From: Granulicella sapmiensis
GTDB lineage: Bacteria > Acidobacteriota > Terriglobia > Terriglobales > Acidobacteriaceae
Direction: 5' to 3'
NCBI GenBank assembly: GCA_026225395.1
Contig: JAMFSR010000041.1
Span: 41,352-105,351, forward strand
DNA length: 64,000 nucleotides
Shown here: in pieces, positions 17,617 through 25,366 of the stretch
Layout of the letters: every line of letters begins with the position of its first letter
How positions within the stretch are numbered: the stretch's first letter is position 1
The notes under the pieces: model-generated
What the model was told of the DNA's origin: nothing
What the model saw: only the letters and a program-made list of their open reading frames with translations
Databases searched by the model: none
Position numbers and translations under genes: made by a program

Positions 17617-17785
17617 GTCATCTCGACCGGAGCGCAGCGCAGTCGAGAGACCTGCAGTCGCCCTTGCTTTTCTTTCTGTCATCCTCGCAGGCGGTCTGCT
17701 TTCTGCTGTCGCCTTACCGGATTAGCAGGGGCCTTCAGGCCCATGAGATGACCCCACCCCCAAAAAGGGCTTCAGCCCTGGGCCT
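17617..17785 (+). repeat. Cluster of intergenic repeats and REP palindromes
   Basis: TGTCATCTCGACCGGAGCG starts a common acidobacterial repeat, followed by TTTCTGTCATCCTCGCAGG. Then come two REP palindromes: GGGCCT-TC-AGGCCC (17729-17742), preceded by CCGGATTAGC, and AGGGCT-TC-AGCCCT (17766-17779). No gene is supported between 17594 and 17860. Confidence 0.75.
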
Positions 17786-17860
17786 CCCTGTCACCTGCGC
17801 AGAAAATCTGCATGACTCAAAACTAAAACACTCACCGCACACAACGGAACGCAACCCTTT

Positions 17861-18094
17861 TCAGCGATTCGATCGACCACCAACCACCGCCATCCCAATC
17901 CCCACCACCACTGCCGCCGCCCCACCCGCAAACAGCCCCGCCATAGCTCCCGCCAGCCGAATCTGCGACTCAGCAGCCCCGGCATTGACGGCGTGCCGCA
18001 CCACACCATGAGCCGTAGCCAAACCCACGCCCACAAATACCGCCACGAACACCACAACCCGCAGAGCAACCCGCATCCCCTCAAGATACGGCAC
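17861..18094 (-). CDS. Small two-TM membrane protein, unknown
   Basis: The 77-residue protein starts at GTG 18094, with GGAG a few bases before it. Two hydrophobic helices (about 9-31 and 46-71: AGAMAGLFAGGAAAVVVGIG) are rich in Gly/Ala/Val. Its ribosome site lies inside a period-7 array. It is on the same strand as and 37 bases downstream of the GH28 gene, so the two may be co-transcribed. No family is recognised. Confidence 0.5.
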   Translation of the reverse strand: MPYLEGMRVALRVVVFVAVFVGVGLATAHGVVRHAVNAGAAESQIRLAGAMAGLFAGGAAAVVVGIGMAVVGGRSNR

Positions 18095-18096
18095 CT

Positions 18097-18126
18097 TACT
18101 CCCTATTCCCTACTACCTACTCCCTG
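18097..18126 (+). repeat. Period-7 array (CTANTCC type)
   Basis: Units CTATTCC, CTACTAC, CTACTCC and CTGCTTC follow TTACTCC. They lie between the GH28 stop and the start of the small membrane protein, whose Shine-Dalgarno they provide on the minus strand. Confidence 0.7.
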
Positions 18127-18131
18127 CTTCA

Positions 18132-19421
18132 TCACTTCCCCGCCACACTAGCCGTCGGCGAAACCGTAATCCCCTCACCCTGCGCCGCCGTCACCTTCAC
18201 GTTCTTGAACGCCACCTTCGCATAAGCAATCTTCATCCCGGTCTTCGCCGAAATGTCGACATTCTTCAGCGACAGCCCCAACACCGGCGATTCCGGCAGG
18301 CCCACAATCACGCCCGCCACATCTCCACCCGTAGCCTTCACATTCTCAATCGAAATATCGTGAAAGAACGGCGTCAACCGCGTCACCGGTGCCGCCGCTA
18401 CCTCACCTTCCGGATAAACCTTCGGGTAGTACTCACTGATCAAAATCGCCGTCTTCACATCAACCATATCGATGTCCTTGAACGAGATATCGCTCACATC
18501 ATGCCCACGGTCCCGGTTCGCCTTGATCCGAATCCCCTGGTCCGTTCCCTTGAAGTGAATTCGCTCCGCATGGATGTGGTTCGCTCCACCGGCAACCTCG
18601 CTTCCAATCGAAAGCCCATGCCCATTCTCAAACGTGCAATCGGTAATCGTGATGTACTCACTCGGCGCATCCGGCCCCGGCGAATTGATCGCCCCCGACT
18701 TGATCGCGATATTGTCGTCGCCCGTCGAAGAGAACACATGGTCGATCACGATATGGCTTGAGCTGAAAGGATCGATCGCATCCGTATTCGGCGAGTGCGG
18801 AGCCAGAATCCTCACATTCCGAAACACCAGATCATCCGCGTAGTACGGCACAATCTGCCAGAACCCCGAGTTCTGCACCGTAATGTTCTCCACCCGTATG
18901 TGCTTCGAATGATCGAACACCATCCCCATCGGCCGCGGATGGTCCGTCCCCAGCACCCCCGAATCCTTCACACCCTTCACATACTCCCACCAGATGTGCC
19001 CCTGCCCATCGATCGTCCCTCCACCCGTAATCACAATGTTCTCCGCATCCACCGACCCCACCAGCGGCTGCACCGTCTCATGCCGCGCAAACATCACCTT
19101 CGGATAGTCCTCCCGATCTGGCGACCCCAGCAGCGTAGCCCCCGCCGCCACATTGAACGTAGTCCCCGACTTCAACGAAATCGGCCCACTCAAAAACGTC
19201 CCTCCGCTCAACATCACAATGCCCGTAGAAGCGCTCTTGTCCGATACCGCCGCCGCGCACGCATCCACAGCCTTCTGGATCGCGACGGTATCCTTCGCCA
19301 CGCCATCCCCCTTGGCACCATACTCCCGCACATCGCAAGTCTTCGTGCTCTCACTCACCGCCCACGCCGACACCGATCCAAACCCCACCGCCACAACCGC
19401 CACCAAATTAACAAACCGCAT
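18132..19421 (-). CDS. GH28 polygalacturonase-like glycoside hydrolase, secreted
   Basis: The 429-residue protein starts at ATG 19421 with a signal peptide (MRFVNLVAVVAVGFGSVSAWA). A right-handed beta-helix begins with VREYGAKGDG. The catalytic set of GH28 is complete: NTDAID, TGDDNIAIKSG (paired Asp), GHGLSIGSE and RIKANRDRG. It inverts and cleaves alpha-1,4-galacturonan or rhamnogalacturonan linkages in the periplasm or outside the cell. It fits with rhaT, the GH36 enzyme and the GH78 remnant as pectin-directed functions. Confidence 0.93.
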   Translation of the reverse strand: MRFVNLVAVVAVGFGSVSAWAVSESTKTCDVREYGAKGDGVAKDTVAIQKAVDACAAAVSDKSASTGIVMLSGGTFLSGPISLKSGTTFNVAAGATLLGSPDREDYPKVMFARHETVQPLVGSVDAENIVITGGGTIDGQGHIWWEYVKGVKDSGVLGTDHPRPMGMVFDHSKHIRVENITVQNSGFWQIVPYYADDLVFRNVRILAPHSPNTDAIDPFSSSHIVIDHVFSSTGDDNIAIKSGAINSPGPDAPSEYITITDCTFENGHGLSIGSEVAGGANHIHAERIHFKGTDQGIRIKANRDRGHDVSDISFKDIDMVDVKTAILISEYYPKVYPEGEVAAAPVTRLTPFFHDISIENVKATGGDVAGVIVGLPESPVLGLSLKNVDISAKTGMKIAYAKVAFKNVKVTAAQGEGITVSPTASVAGK

Positions 19422-19761
19422 CGCACACACCTCGGAAAATCTGTCAGACAACTCCGCCAGCCATCTTACACAGATAACCCCTGCTTGCTCCACCTCCACC
19501 TCGGGTGCCCCATGTTCGCGACGGCCTCATCGTCGCTAACGTGGGCATCGTTTGCGGAAGCAAACGACAGCTCTTCTCAGCCCGGCAAGAACCTCTCGCA
19601 CCAATCCAAAACATCACCGATATCCGACCATCGCATCAGCCAAAATCCGCTTACCGCCCCAATCCACCGCTTATCGCTCAAACGTCACGCAGCAGACACA
19701 ATCAAGTGAGATGATCACCTCAACACCGGGCAAGCACCACCAGAACGGAGCAAAGCATCCC
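19422..19761. other. Divergent region GH28 / cydA
   Basis: No gene is supported. The stretch carries one two-hairpin element (19501-19580) and must hold promoters for both flanking genes. An ATG at 19711, in frame with cydA, is a possible but less likely start. Confidence 0.5.
19501..19580 (+). repeat. Two-hairpin repeat element before cydA
   Basis: CCCATGTTCGCGACG (19509-19523) pairs with CGTCGCTAACGTGGG (19531-19545), 13 pairs plus one wobble, loop GCCTCAT. Hairpin 2 is CGTTTGC, GGAA, GCAAACG (19549-19566), perfect. It is almost identical to the copy after cydB. Confidence 0.9.
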
Positions 19762-21105
19762 ATGGACGCCCTCACTCTCCACCGAATCCACTTCGGCTTC
19801 ACCATCACCTACCACTACCTCTTCCCCCAGCTCACCATGGGCCTCGCTCTGTTGATCGTGGTCCTCAAAACCCTCGCCCTCAAAACAGGCGATGAAAAGT
19901 ACGACGTCTCTGCCCGCTTCTGGGCCAAGATCTTCGCCATCAACTTCGTCCTCGGCGTCGTCACCGGCATCCCCATGGAGTTCCAGTTCGGCACCAACTG
20001 GTCTGAGTTCTCCCGCCGCACCGGCGGCGTCATCGGCATGCCCCTCGCCATGGAAGGCATCTTCTCCTTCTTCCTCGAGTCCGCCTTCCTCGGCCTCTTC
20101 CTCTTCGGCGAGCACCGCCTCTCCCGCCGCATGCACTGGCTCTCCGCATTCCTTGTCTTCTGCGGCTCCTGGTTCTCCGGCTTCTTCATCATCGTGACCA
20201 ACGCCTGGATGCAGCACCCCGTCTCCTACACGGTCAACGCGCAGGGCGTCTACGAGGTCGCCAGCTTCTGGGCTCTCCTCTTCAACCCCTGGGCCATCCT
20301 TGAGTACGCCCACAACATGTGCGCCGCCGTTGTCACCGCCAGCTTCGTCATGTCCGCCGTTGGAGCACTCTATCTCCTCCAGCGCCGCCCCGGCGACTAC
20401 GGCCGCATCTTCCTCAAGCTCGGCGTCGTCGCCGGCGTCATCTCCTGCATCCTGCAGATCTTCCCGACCGGCGACCTCCACGGCAAATACATGGCTAAGC
20501 ACCAGCCCGCCGCCACCGCCGCCATGGAAGGCCTCTTCCACTCCACCAAAGGCGCGCCCATCGCCATCATGGGCCAGCCCGACTACGAAACCCAGACCAT
20601 CGACAACCCCATCGCCGTCAACAAGGTCCTCAGCTTCCTCATCTACGGCACCACCTCGGCCGAAGTCACCGGCCTCGACCACTTCCCCCGCGACCAGTGG
20701 CCCTCCGCGCTGCCCTTGCTCTTCTACGCGTACCACATCATGGCCGGCCTCGGAACCTACTTCGCCGCGCTCATGGCCGTCGCCGGCTTCCTGCTCTGGC
20801 GCGGCAAGCTCTTCACCGCCCGCTGGCTCCTCTGGCCCATCCTGCTCAGTTGGCCGCTCCCCTACATCGCCACCACCGCCGGTTGGATGACCGCCGAAAT
20901 CGGCCGCCAGCCCTGGCTTGTCTACGGCCTCATCCGCACCTCCGCCGGATCATCCACACACGTCTCCGCCGGCAACAGCCTCTTCACGTTACTCGGCTTC
21001 CTCGGCCTCTACTCCCTGCTCTCCATCCTCTGGATCATCCTCGTCTACACCCACATCCAGTCCGGCCCCAACGCCACCCACCACACCGAAGTAACCCTGG
21101 CCTAA
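19762..21105 (+). CDS. cydA: Cytochrome bd oxidase subunit I
   Basis: The 447-residue integral membrane protein begins MDALTLHRIHFGFTITYHYL. It carries the heme-ligand His regions near the N terminus, the short Q-loop signature GKYMAKHQPAATAAMEGLF and the C-terminal TAGWMTAEIGRQPWLVYGL. It oxidises quinol and reduces O2 to water using hemes b558, b595 and d, giving high-affinity, cyanide-tolerant respiration. The protein is short, as in the truncated Q-loop class. An alternative start is ATG 19711. cydB follows after 177 bases that contain a repeat element. Confidence 0.94.
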   Translation: MDALTLHRIHFGFTITYHYLFPQLTMGLALLIVVLKTLALKTGDEKYDVSARFWAKIFAINFVLGVVTGIPMEFQFGTNWSEFSRRTGGVIGMPLAMEGIFSFFLESAFLGLFLFGEHRLSRRMHWLSAFLVFCGSWFSGFFIIVTNAWMQHPVSYTVNAQGVYEVASFWALLFNPWAILEYAHNMCAAVVTASFVMSAVGALYLLQRRPGDYGRIFLKLGVVAGVISCILQIFPTGDLHGKYMAKHQPAATAAMEGLFHSTKGAPIAIMGQPDYETQTIDNPIAVNKVLSFLIYGTTSAEVTGLDHFPRDQWPSALPLLFYAYHIMAGLGTYFAALMAVAGFLLWRGKLFTARWLLWPILLSWPLPYIATTAGWMTAEIGRQPWLVYGLIRTSAGSSTHVSAGNSLFTLLGFLGLYSLLSILWIILVYTHIQSGPNATHHTEVTLA

Positions 21106-21132
21106 CCACCATGACCACACCCAAAATTCGAA

Positions 21133-21214
21133 GCCGGGTGGCCCATCCTTTGGCGCCTTTTGCCAAAGGGTGGGGTATCGTTTGCGGTAGCAAACGACCG
21201 CTCTCCTCCGCCCC
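21133..21214 (+). repeat. Two-hairpin repeat element between cydA and cydB
   Basis: CCCATCCTTTGGC (21142-21154) pairs with GCCAAAGGGTGGG (21162-21174), 13 pairs with one wobble. Hairpin 2 is CGTTTGC, GGTA, GCAAACG (21179-21196), perfect. The tail GACCGCTCTCCTCC is conserved. Confidence 0.92.
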
Positions 21215-21282
21215 GCCAAAACTCCTGAACCCACCCCCCAATCCCCACTCCCCAACCCCCACCGACTAACAACGGAGCCCCC

Positions 21283-22329
21283 ATGGGAACCCTCTGGTTC
21301 TGGATCGTCGCCGTCATGCTCACCGCCTACGTCGTTCTCGACGGCTTCGACCTCGGCGTCGGCGCCGTCTATCTCTTCGTCGCCCGCACCGAAGAAGAGC
21401 GCGGCCAGGCCCTCCGTGCCATCGGCCCCGTCTGGGACGGCAACGAAGTCTGGCTCCTAGCCGCCGGCGGCACACTCTTCTTCGCCTTCCCACTCCTCTA
21501 TGCCTCGGCCTTCAGCGGCTTTTACCTCCCGCTCATGATGGTCCTCTGGCTGCTCGTGCTCCGCGGCATCTCCATCGAGCTCCGCTCCCACTCCGCCGAC
21601 CCCCTCTGGCGCACCTTCTTCGACGGCCTCTTCGCCCTCGCCAGCATTCTCCTCACCATCTTCTTCGGCGCCGCCCTCGCCAACGTCATCCGCGGCGTCC
21701 CCATCGGCCCCGACAACTACTTCTTCCTCCCCCTCTGGACCAACTTCCGCACCGGTGCATCCCCCGGAATTCTCGACTGGTACACCATCCTCGGCGCCCT
21801 CATGGCCCTCGCCGGTCTCGCCCTCCACGGCTGCCTCTACCTCGCCCTCAAAACCGAAGGCCACCTCGAGCACCGTGCCCTCTCCACCGCCCTCCGCCTC
21901 TGGCCCGTAGTCATCGTGCTCACCTGCCTAGGAATCCCCGCCACCATCCTCGCCCGCCCCGCCTCGCTCGCCTACTACACCCATCACCCCGCAGCCTTCC
22001 TCGCCCCGCTAGGCGTCATCGCCGGCCTCGCCCTCATGCGCCCCGGCCTTCCCGCCCGCTCCCGCTTCAAATCCTTCTTAGGCTCCTGCCTCTACCTCAC
22101 CTCGATGATGGTCGGCGCCTGCCTCGGCCTCTTCCCCGTACTTCTCCCCGCCGTCGGCACCACCGGCCACGACCTCACCATCGCCAGCGCCATCTCCGGT
22201 CCCCACACCCTCCACGTAGGCCTGGTCTGGTGGAGCTTCGGCATGCTCCTGGCCCTGATGTACTTCTCCATCGTCTACTGGCTCTTCCGCGGCAAAGTCT
22301 CCCAACACGCCGAAGGCTACGGCCACTAA
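21283..22329 (+). CDS. cydB: Cytochrome bd oxidase subunit II
   Basis: The 348-residue membrane protein has about eight to nine helices. The signature VLDGFDLGVGAVYLF lies in the first helix, IGPVWDGNEVWLLAAGGTLF follows, and LRGISIELRSH completes the family block. It forms the heterodimer with CydA. ACAACGGAGCCCCC supplies the ribosome site. No cydX-like short gene is recognisable after it; the next 180 bases are repeats and the guaA 3' end. Confidence 0.94.
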   Translation: MGTLWFWIVAVMLTAYVVLDGFDLGVGAVYLFVARTEEERGQALRAIGPVWDGNEVWLLAAGGTLFFAFPLLYASAFSGFYLPLMMVLWLLVLRGISIELRSHSADPLWRTFFDGLFALASILLTIFFGAALANVIRGVPIGPDNYFFLPLWTNFRTGASPGILDWYTILGALMALAGLALHGCLYLALKTEGHLEHRALSTALRLWPVVIVLTCLGIPATILARPASLAYYTHHPAAFLAPLGVIAGLALMRPGLPARSRFKSFLGSCLYLTSMMVGACLGLFPVLLPAVGTTGHDLTIASAISGPHTLHVGLVWWSFGMLLALMYFSIVYWLFRGKVSQHAEGYGH

Positions 22330-22346
22330 CCAAGAACCAGCACCAC

Positions 22347-22443
22347 ACCGGGTGCCTATCTCGCCACCCGGGTGCCCCATGTTCGCGACGGCTCCATCGT
22401 CGCTAACGTGGGCATCGTTTGCTGCCGCAAACGACCGCTCTCC
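22347..22443 (+). repeat. Two-hairpin repeat element after cydB
   Basis: CCCATGTTCGCGACG (22376-22390) pairs with CGTCGCTAACGTGGG (22398-22412). Hairpin 2 is CGTTTGC, TGCC, GCAAACG (22416-22433), so only the tetraloop differs from the other copies. A truncated head (CCGGGTGCC) precedes it at 22349. Confidence 0.9.
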
Positions 22444-22494
22444 TCAACCCACCCCAAAAGCAAAGGGCCATCCCAAAAGGACAGCCCCGCTTTT

Positions 22495-22512
22495 CCTAAT
22501 CCCTAATCCCTG
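22495..22512 (+). repeat. Short period-7 array at the guaA 3' end
   Basis: CCTAATC CCTAATC CCTG follows CCGCTTTT. The same CCGCTTTT head precedes the array at 24128. Confidence 0.75.
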
Positions 22513-22514
22513 CC

Positions 22515-24092
22515 TCACTCCCACTCAATCGTCCCCGGCGGCTTCGACGTAATGTCATACACCACCCGATTGATCCCCCGAACCTCACTCACAATCCTGC
22601 TAGAAATCGACCGCAGCACCTCATACGGCAGCGCCGCCCAATCCGCCGTCATGCCATCTTCCGACTCCACCGCCCGAATCGCGCACGTATACGCATACGT
22701 CCTCTGATCCCCCATCACCCCTACCGACTTCACCGGCAGCAGCACCGCAAAGCTCTGCCAAACCCTCCGGTAAAGCCCCGCCTTCTTGATCTCTTCTACA
22801 CAGATCGCATCCGCCTCCTGCAAGATAGCAACCCGCTCCGGCGTCACCTCACCCAGAATCCTCACCGCCAGCCCCGGCCCCGGAAACGGCTGCCGCTCCA
22901 GGATCTCTTCCGGCATCTGCAGGTCTCGCCCAATCCGCCGCACCTCATCCTTGAACAGGTCCCGCAGCGGCTCAATCAGCTTCAGCTTCATGTCTTCCGG
23001 CAGCCCACCCACATTGTGATGGCTCTTGATCACATGGCTCGGCCCATGCACACTCGCCGACTCAATCACGTCCGGATAAAGCGTCCCCTGCACCAGCCAG
23101 TCCACACCCGTACCCGCCACCAGCTTTGCAGCCTCATCGTCAAACACCGCGATGAACTCCCCACCAATCGCCTTCCGCTTCACCTCAGGATCAGTAACCC
23201 CGGCCAGTTTTGACAAAAACCGTTCCGACGCATCAACCGCCACCACATTCAAATGCAGCTCTTCCCGCATGGTCTTCTGCACCTTCGCAAACTCATCCTT
23301 TCGCAGCACGCCATTGTTCACAAAGATGCACGTCAGCCGATCCCCAATCGCCCGAGCCACCAGCACCGCAGCCACGCTGCTATCCACGCCCCCCGAAAGC
23401 CCGCAAATCGCATGGCCCGTCGGCCCCACCTGCTCCTTGATCTTCGCCACCGTCGACGCAATAAAGTGTTCCGGCGTCCAATCCTGCGTCGCCCCGCAAA
23501 TATCCACCGCGAAGTTCTTCAGCAGCGCCATCCCATGCTTCGTATGCGCGACCTCCGGATGAAACTGCACGGCCCACATCTTCCGCGCCTCATCCGCAAT
23601 CCCGGCGACAGCATTAGCCGTTCGCGCCGTCACCTTGAAGCCATCAGGCAGCGTCTCCGCATGATCCGCATGCGACATCCACACCGCAAGCGTCTCCGGC
23701 AACCCATGAAAAATCGCCGCCGGATCAACAATCTCCACCTCGGCATGCCCATACTCCCGAGCCGCCGCCGCCACCACCTTTCCCCCCAGGTGATGCGCCA
23801 TAAACTGCAACCCATAACAGATGCCTAGCGTAGGCAGCCCCGTCGCCAGCACCGCCGGATCAGCCTTCGGCGCCGCGTCGTCATACACACTCGACGGCCC
23901 ACCCGAAAGCACGATCCCCTTCGGCTTCAACGCCAGTATCTTCTCGAGCCCCGCCGTACAAGGCAGCACCACAGAAAACACATTAAACTCGCGAATACGC
24001 CGAGCGATCAGCTGCGTATACTGCGACCCAAAATCCAAAATAACAATCGTAGAAGTAACCGGCGCGTTCGTTGAACTCAAAGAGGTATCCAC
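22515..24092 (-). CDS. guaA: GMP synthase (glutamine-hydrolysing)
   Basis: The 525-residue protein has a glutamine amidotransferase domain (about 15-205) with the nucleophile Cys in LGICYGLQFMAHHLGG and the catalytic His in VQFHPEVAHT. An ATP-pyrophosphatase domain (about 210-400) has the P-loop GLSGGVDSSVAAVL. The C-terminal dimer domain ends with TSKPPGTIEWE. It converts XMP to GMP. It starts at GTG 24092, next to a G-rich ribosome site. No guaB is adjacent in the window. Confidence 0.96.
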   Translation of the reverse strand: MDTSLSSTNAPVTSTIVILDFGSQYTQLIARRIREFNVFSVVLPCTAGLEKILALKPKGIVLSGGPSSVYDDAAPKADPAVLATGLPTLGICYGLQFMAHHLGGKVVAAAAREYGHAEVEIVDPAAIFHGLPETLAVWMSHADHAETLPDGFKVTARTANAVAGIADEARKMWAVQFHPEVAHTKHGMALLKNFAVDICGATQDWTPEHFIASTVAKIKEQVGPTGHAICGLSGGVDSSVAAVLVARAIGDRLTCIFVNNGVLRKDEFAKVQKTMREELHLNVVAVDASERFLSKLAGVTDPEVKRKAIGGEFIAVFDDEAAKLVAGTGVDWLVQGTLYPDVIESASVHGPSHVIKSHHNVGGLPEDMKLKLIEPLRDLFKDEVRRIGRDLQMPEEILERQPFPGPGLAVRILGEVTPERVAILQEADAICVEEIKKAGLYRRVWQSFAVLLPVKSVGVMGDQRTYAYTCAIRAVESEDGMTADWAALPYEVLRSISSRIVSEVRGINRVVYDITSKPPGTIEWE

Positions 24093-24127
24093 CCCCCAAG
24101 TCTAAATCCACGAGCCGCGCCGCTTTT

Positions 24128-24161
24128 CCTAATCCCTAATCCCTGTTCCCTAATCCCTAGC
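24128..24161 (+). repeat. Period-7 array at a gene 3' end
   Basis: CCTAATC CCTAATC CCTGTTC CCTAATC CCTAGC. Its right end supplies the stop codon region of the small membrane protein on the minus strand. Confidence 0.85.
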
Positions 24162-24330
24162 TGCTCGGATCCTTCTGCCGCGTCGAGCTAACCGCGCCCA
24201 TCACCCCGGCACCCAGCAGCACAATAGCAATCGCCGCAACCCAGTGCGACGGCATATGCGTCAGGTGGCACACATACACCACGCCACCAATCAAAATAAT
24301 CGTCCCAAGCAGATAAAGCGGAAATGACAT
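24157..24330 (-). CDS. Small two-TM membrane protein, unknown
   Basis: The 57-residue protein starts at ATG 24330, with GGAGGG six bases before it. Two hydrophobic helices are FPLYLLGTIILIGGVVYVCHL and WVAAIAIVLLGAGVMGAVSS, with a polar tail STRQKDPSS. It follows the membrane protein gene at 24434 on the same strand. No family is recognised. Confidence 0.65.
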   Translation of the reverse strand: MSFPLYLLGTIILIGGVVYVCHLTHMPSHWVAAIAIVLLGAGVMGAVSSTRQKDPSS

Positions 24331-24433
24331 CGCAGCCCTCCGTGGCCTCAAAAAGACCCACAGAACCTGTGATGCACCTTCCGCCCCCCACGCCATCCCC
24401 ACCACCCACTATTTCGCCAGACCGAAGCCCGTT

Positions 24434-25366
24434 CTACCCCTCATACGCCCGCCACAGCCGCAAATAAACCGCCGCCCGCACCACATGAAAATAATCCGAA
24501 GCCACCACCCACAAAACCCCAACCCCCACCGTCCACCAAATCAAAAACACCCGTGTCTCCACCGTCTCAAACGGCAGCGGACAAGCCGAGAACACCATCG
24601 CCAGCACAATCAAAATCACCTTCACAATCCCCATCACCAGGTTGATCTCGATCAGCTTCCCCCGCACCGCCCCCGCCGTCACCACACTTCGCAGACTCTC
24701 CTCCGCGCCCTCATTCTTCACCATCGCCACAATCGGAGCTAGCTGCAATACCCAGCTCACCGTGCACCAGAGCACAAACAGCACCAGCGTCCCGCTAACC
24801 ACCAGCGCAAACGCCCCCACCAGGTTCGGCTCCTGCCGCGCCACCGCCGGACGCAACACCATCGCGGCAATCACCCACTTGCATCCCGCAAACCATGCCA
24901 GCATCACCGCCACAATCGACGCCACCCGCAACACCCCCAGCGCCAGCAGCGTCCCCGGCCGCCACACCAGCCCCGGCTCCATCCGGCGCATCACCACCCC
25001 GCGCCCCACCGTCCACCCCAAAATCCACAACGCAAACAGCCCACCCACCCACCACAAAACAGGCCTGCCTGCCAGCGGAGCCAACCCATCGAAAAACGAA
25101 CTCAACCCCGCAATCATCTCCACCGGCTTAAACACCGACAGCGACCCCAGCACCTCAGGATGAAACTGAATCGCAATCCCTAAGCTACTCAGCAATACGG
25201 CCAACACACCCAGCATCGGCACCCAAACCAACAACCGCCACGCAATCTCCATCGCCGCGAGCGACGGCCGCTTCACCACCTCCACCATCACCCCAACAAA
25301 CGACTGCGTCCCCCGCACCGGCGCAGCCTTCCCTGGGCCCTGGACCCTGAGCCCTGAGCCCTGCAT
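24434..25366 (-). CDS. Polytopic membrane protein of unknown function
   Basis: The protein has up to 310 residues with about six TM helices and is rich in Val/Leu/Trp (LVWVPMLGVLAVLLSSLGIA; VLWWVGGLFALWILGWTVG; LLWCTVSWVLQL type segments). The ATG at 25366 overlaps the leuS stop (TAATG), which suggests translational coupling. The first 13 residues (MQGSGLRVQGPGK) are encoded by a period-7 array, so an internal start at ATG 25288 (MVEVVKRPSLAAME) is a real alternative. The function is unknown; similar conserved membrane proteins occur beside leuS in related bacteria as far as I can recall, which is not verified here. Confidence 0.65.
   Translation of the reverse strand: MQGSGLRVQGPGKAAPVRGTQSFVGVMVEVVKRPSLAAMEIAWRLLVWVPMLGVLAVLLSSLGIAIQFHPEVLGSLSVFKPVEMIAGLSSFFDGLAPLAGRPVLWWVGGLFALWILGWTVGRGVVMRRMEPGLVWRPGTLLALGVLRVASIVAVMLAWFAGCKWVIAAMVLRPAVARQEPNLVGAFALVVSGTLVLFVLWCTVSWVLQLAPIVAMVKNEGAEESLRSVVTAGAVRGKLIEINLVMGIVKVILIVLAMVFSACPLPFETVETRVFLIWWTVGVGVLWVVASDYFHVVRAAVYLRLWRAYEG
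25331..25365 (+). repeat. Period-7 array (CCCTGAG type) at a start codon
   Basis: Five heptamers occur: CCCTGGG, CCCTGGA, CCCTGAG, CCCTGAG, CCCTGCA. They end exactly at the leuS stop and the overlapping ATG on the minus strand. Confidence 0.85.

Noticed and set aside
22443..22514. A cydX-like small subunit gene after cydB
   Set aside because: The interval contains only repeats and the guaA 3' end; no short hydrophobic frame with a ribosome site is present.
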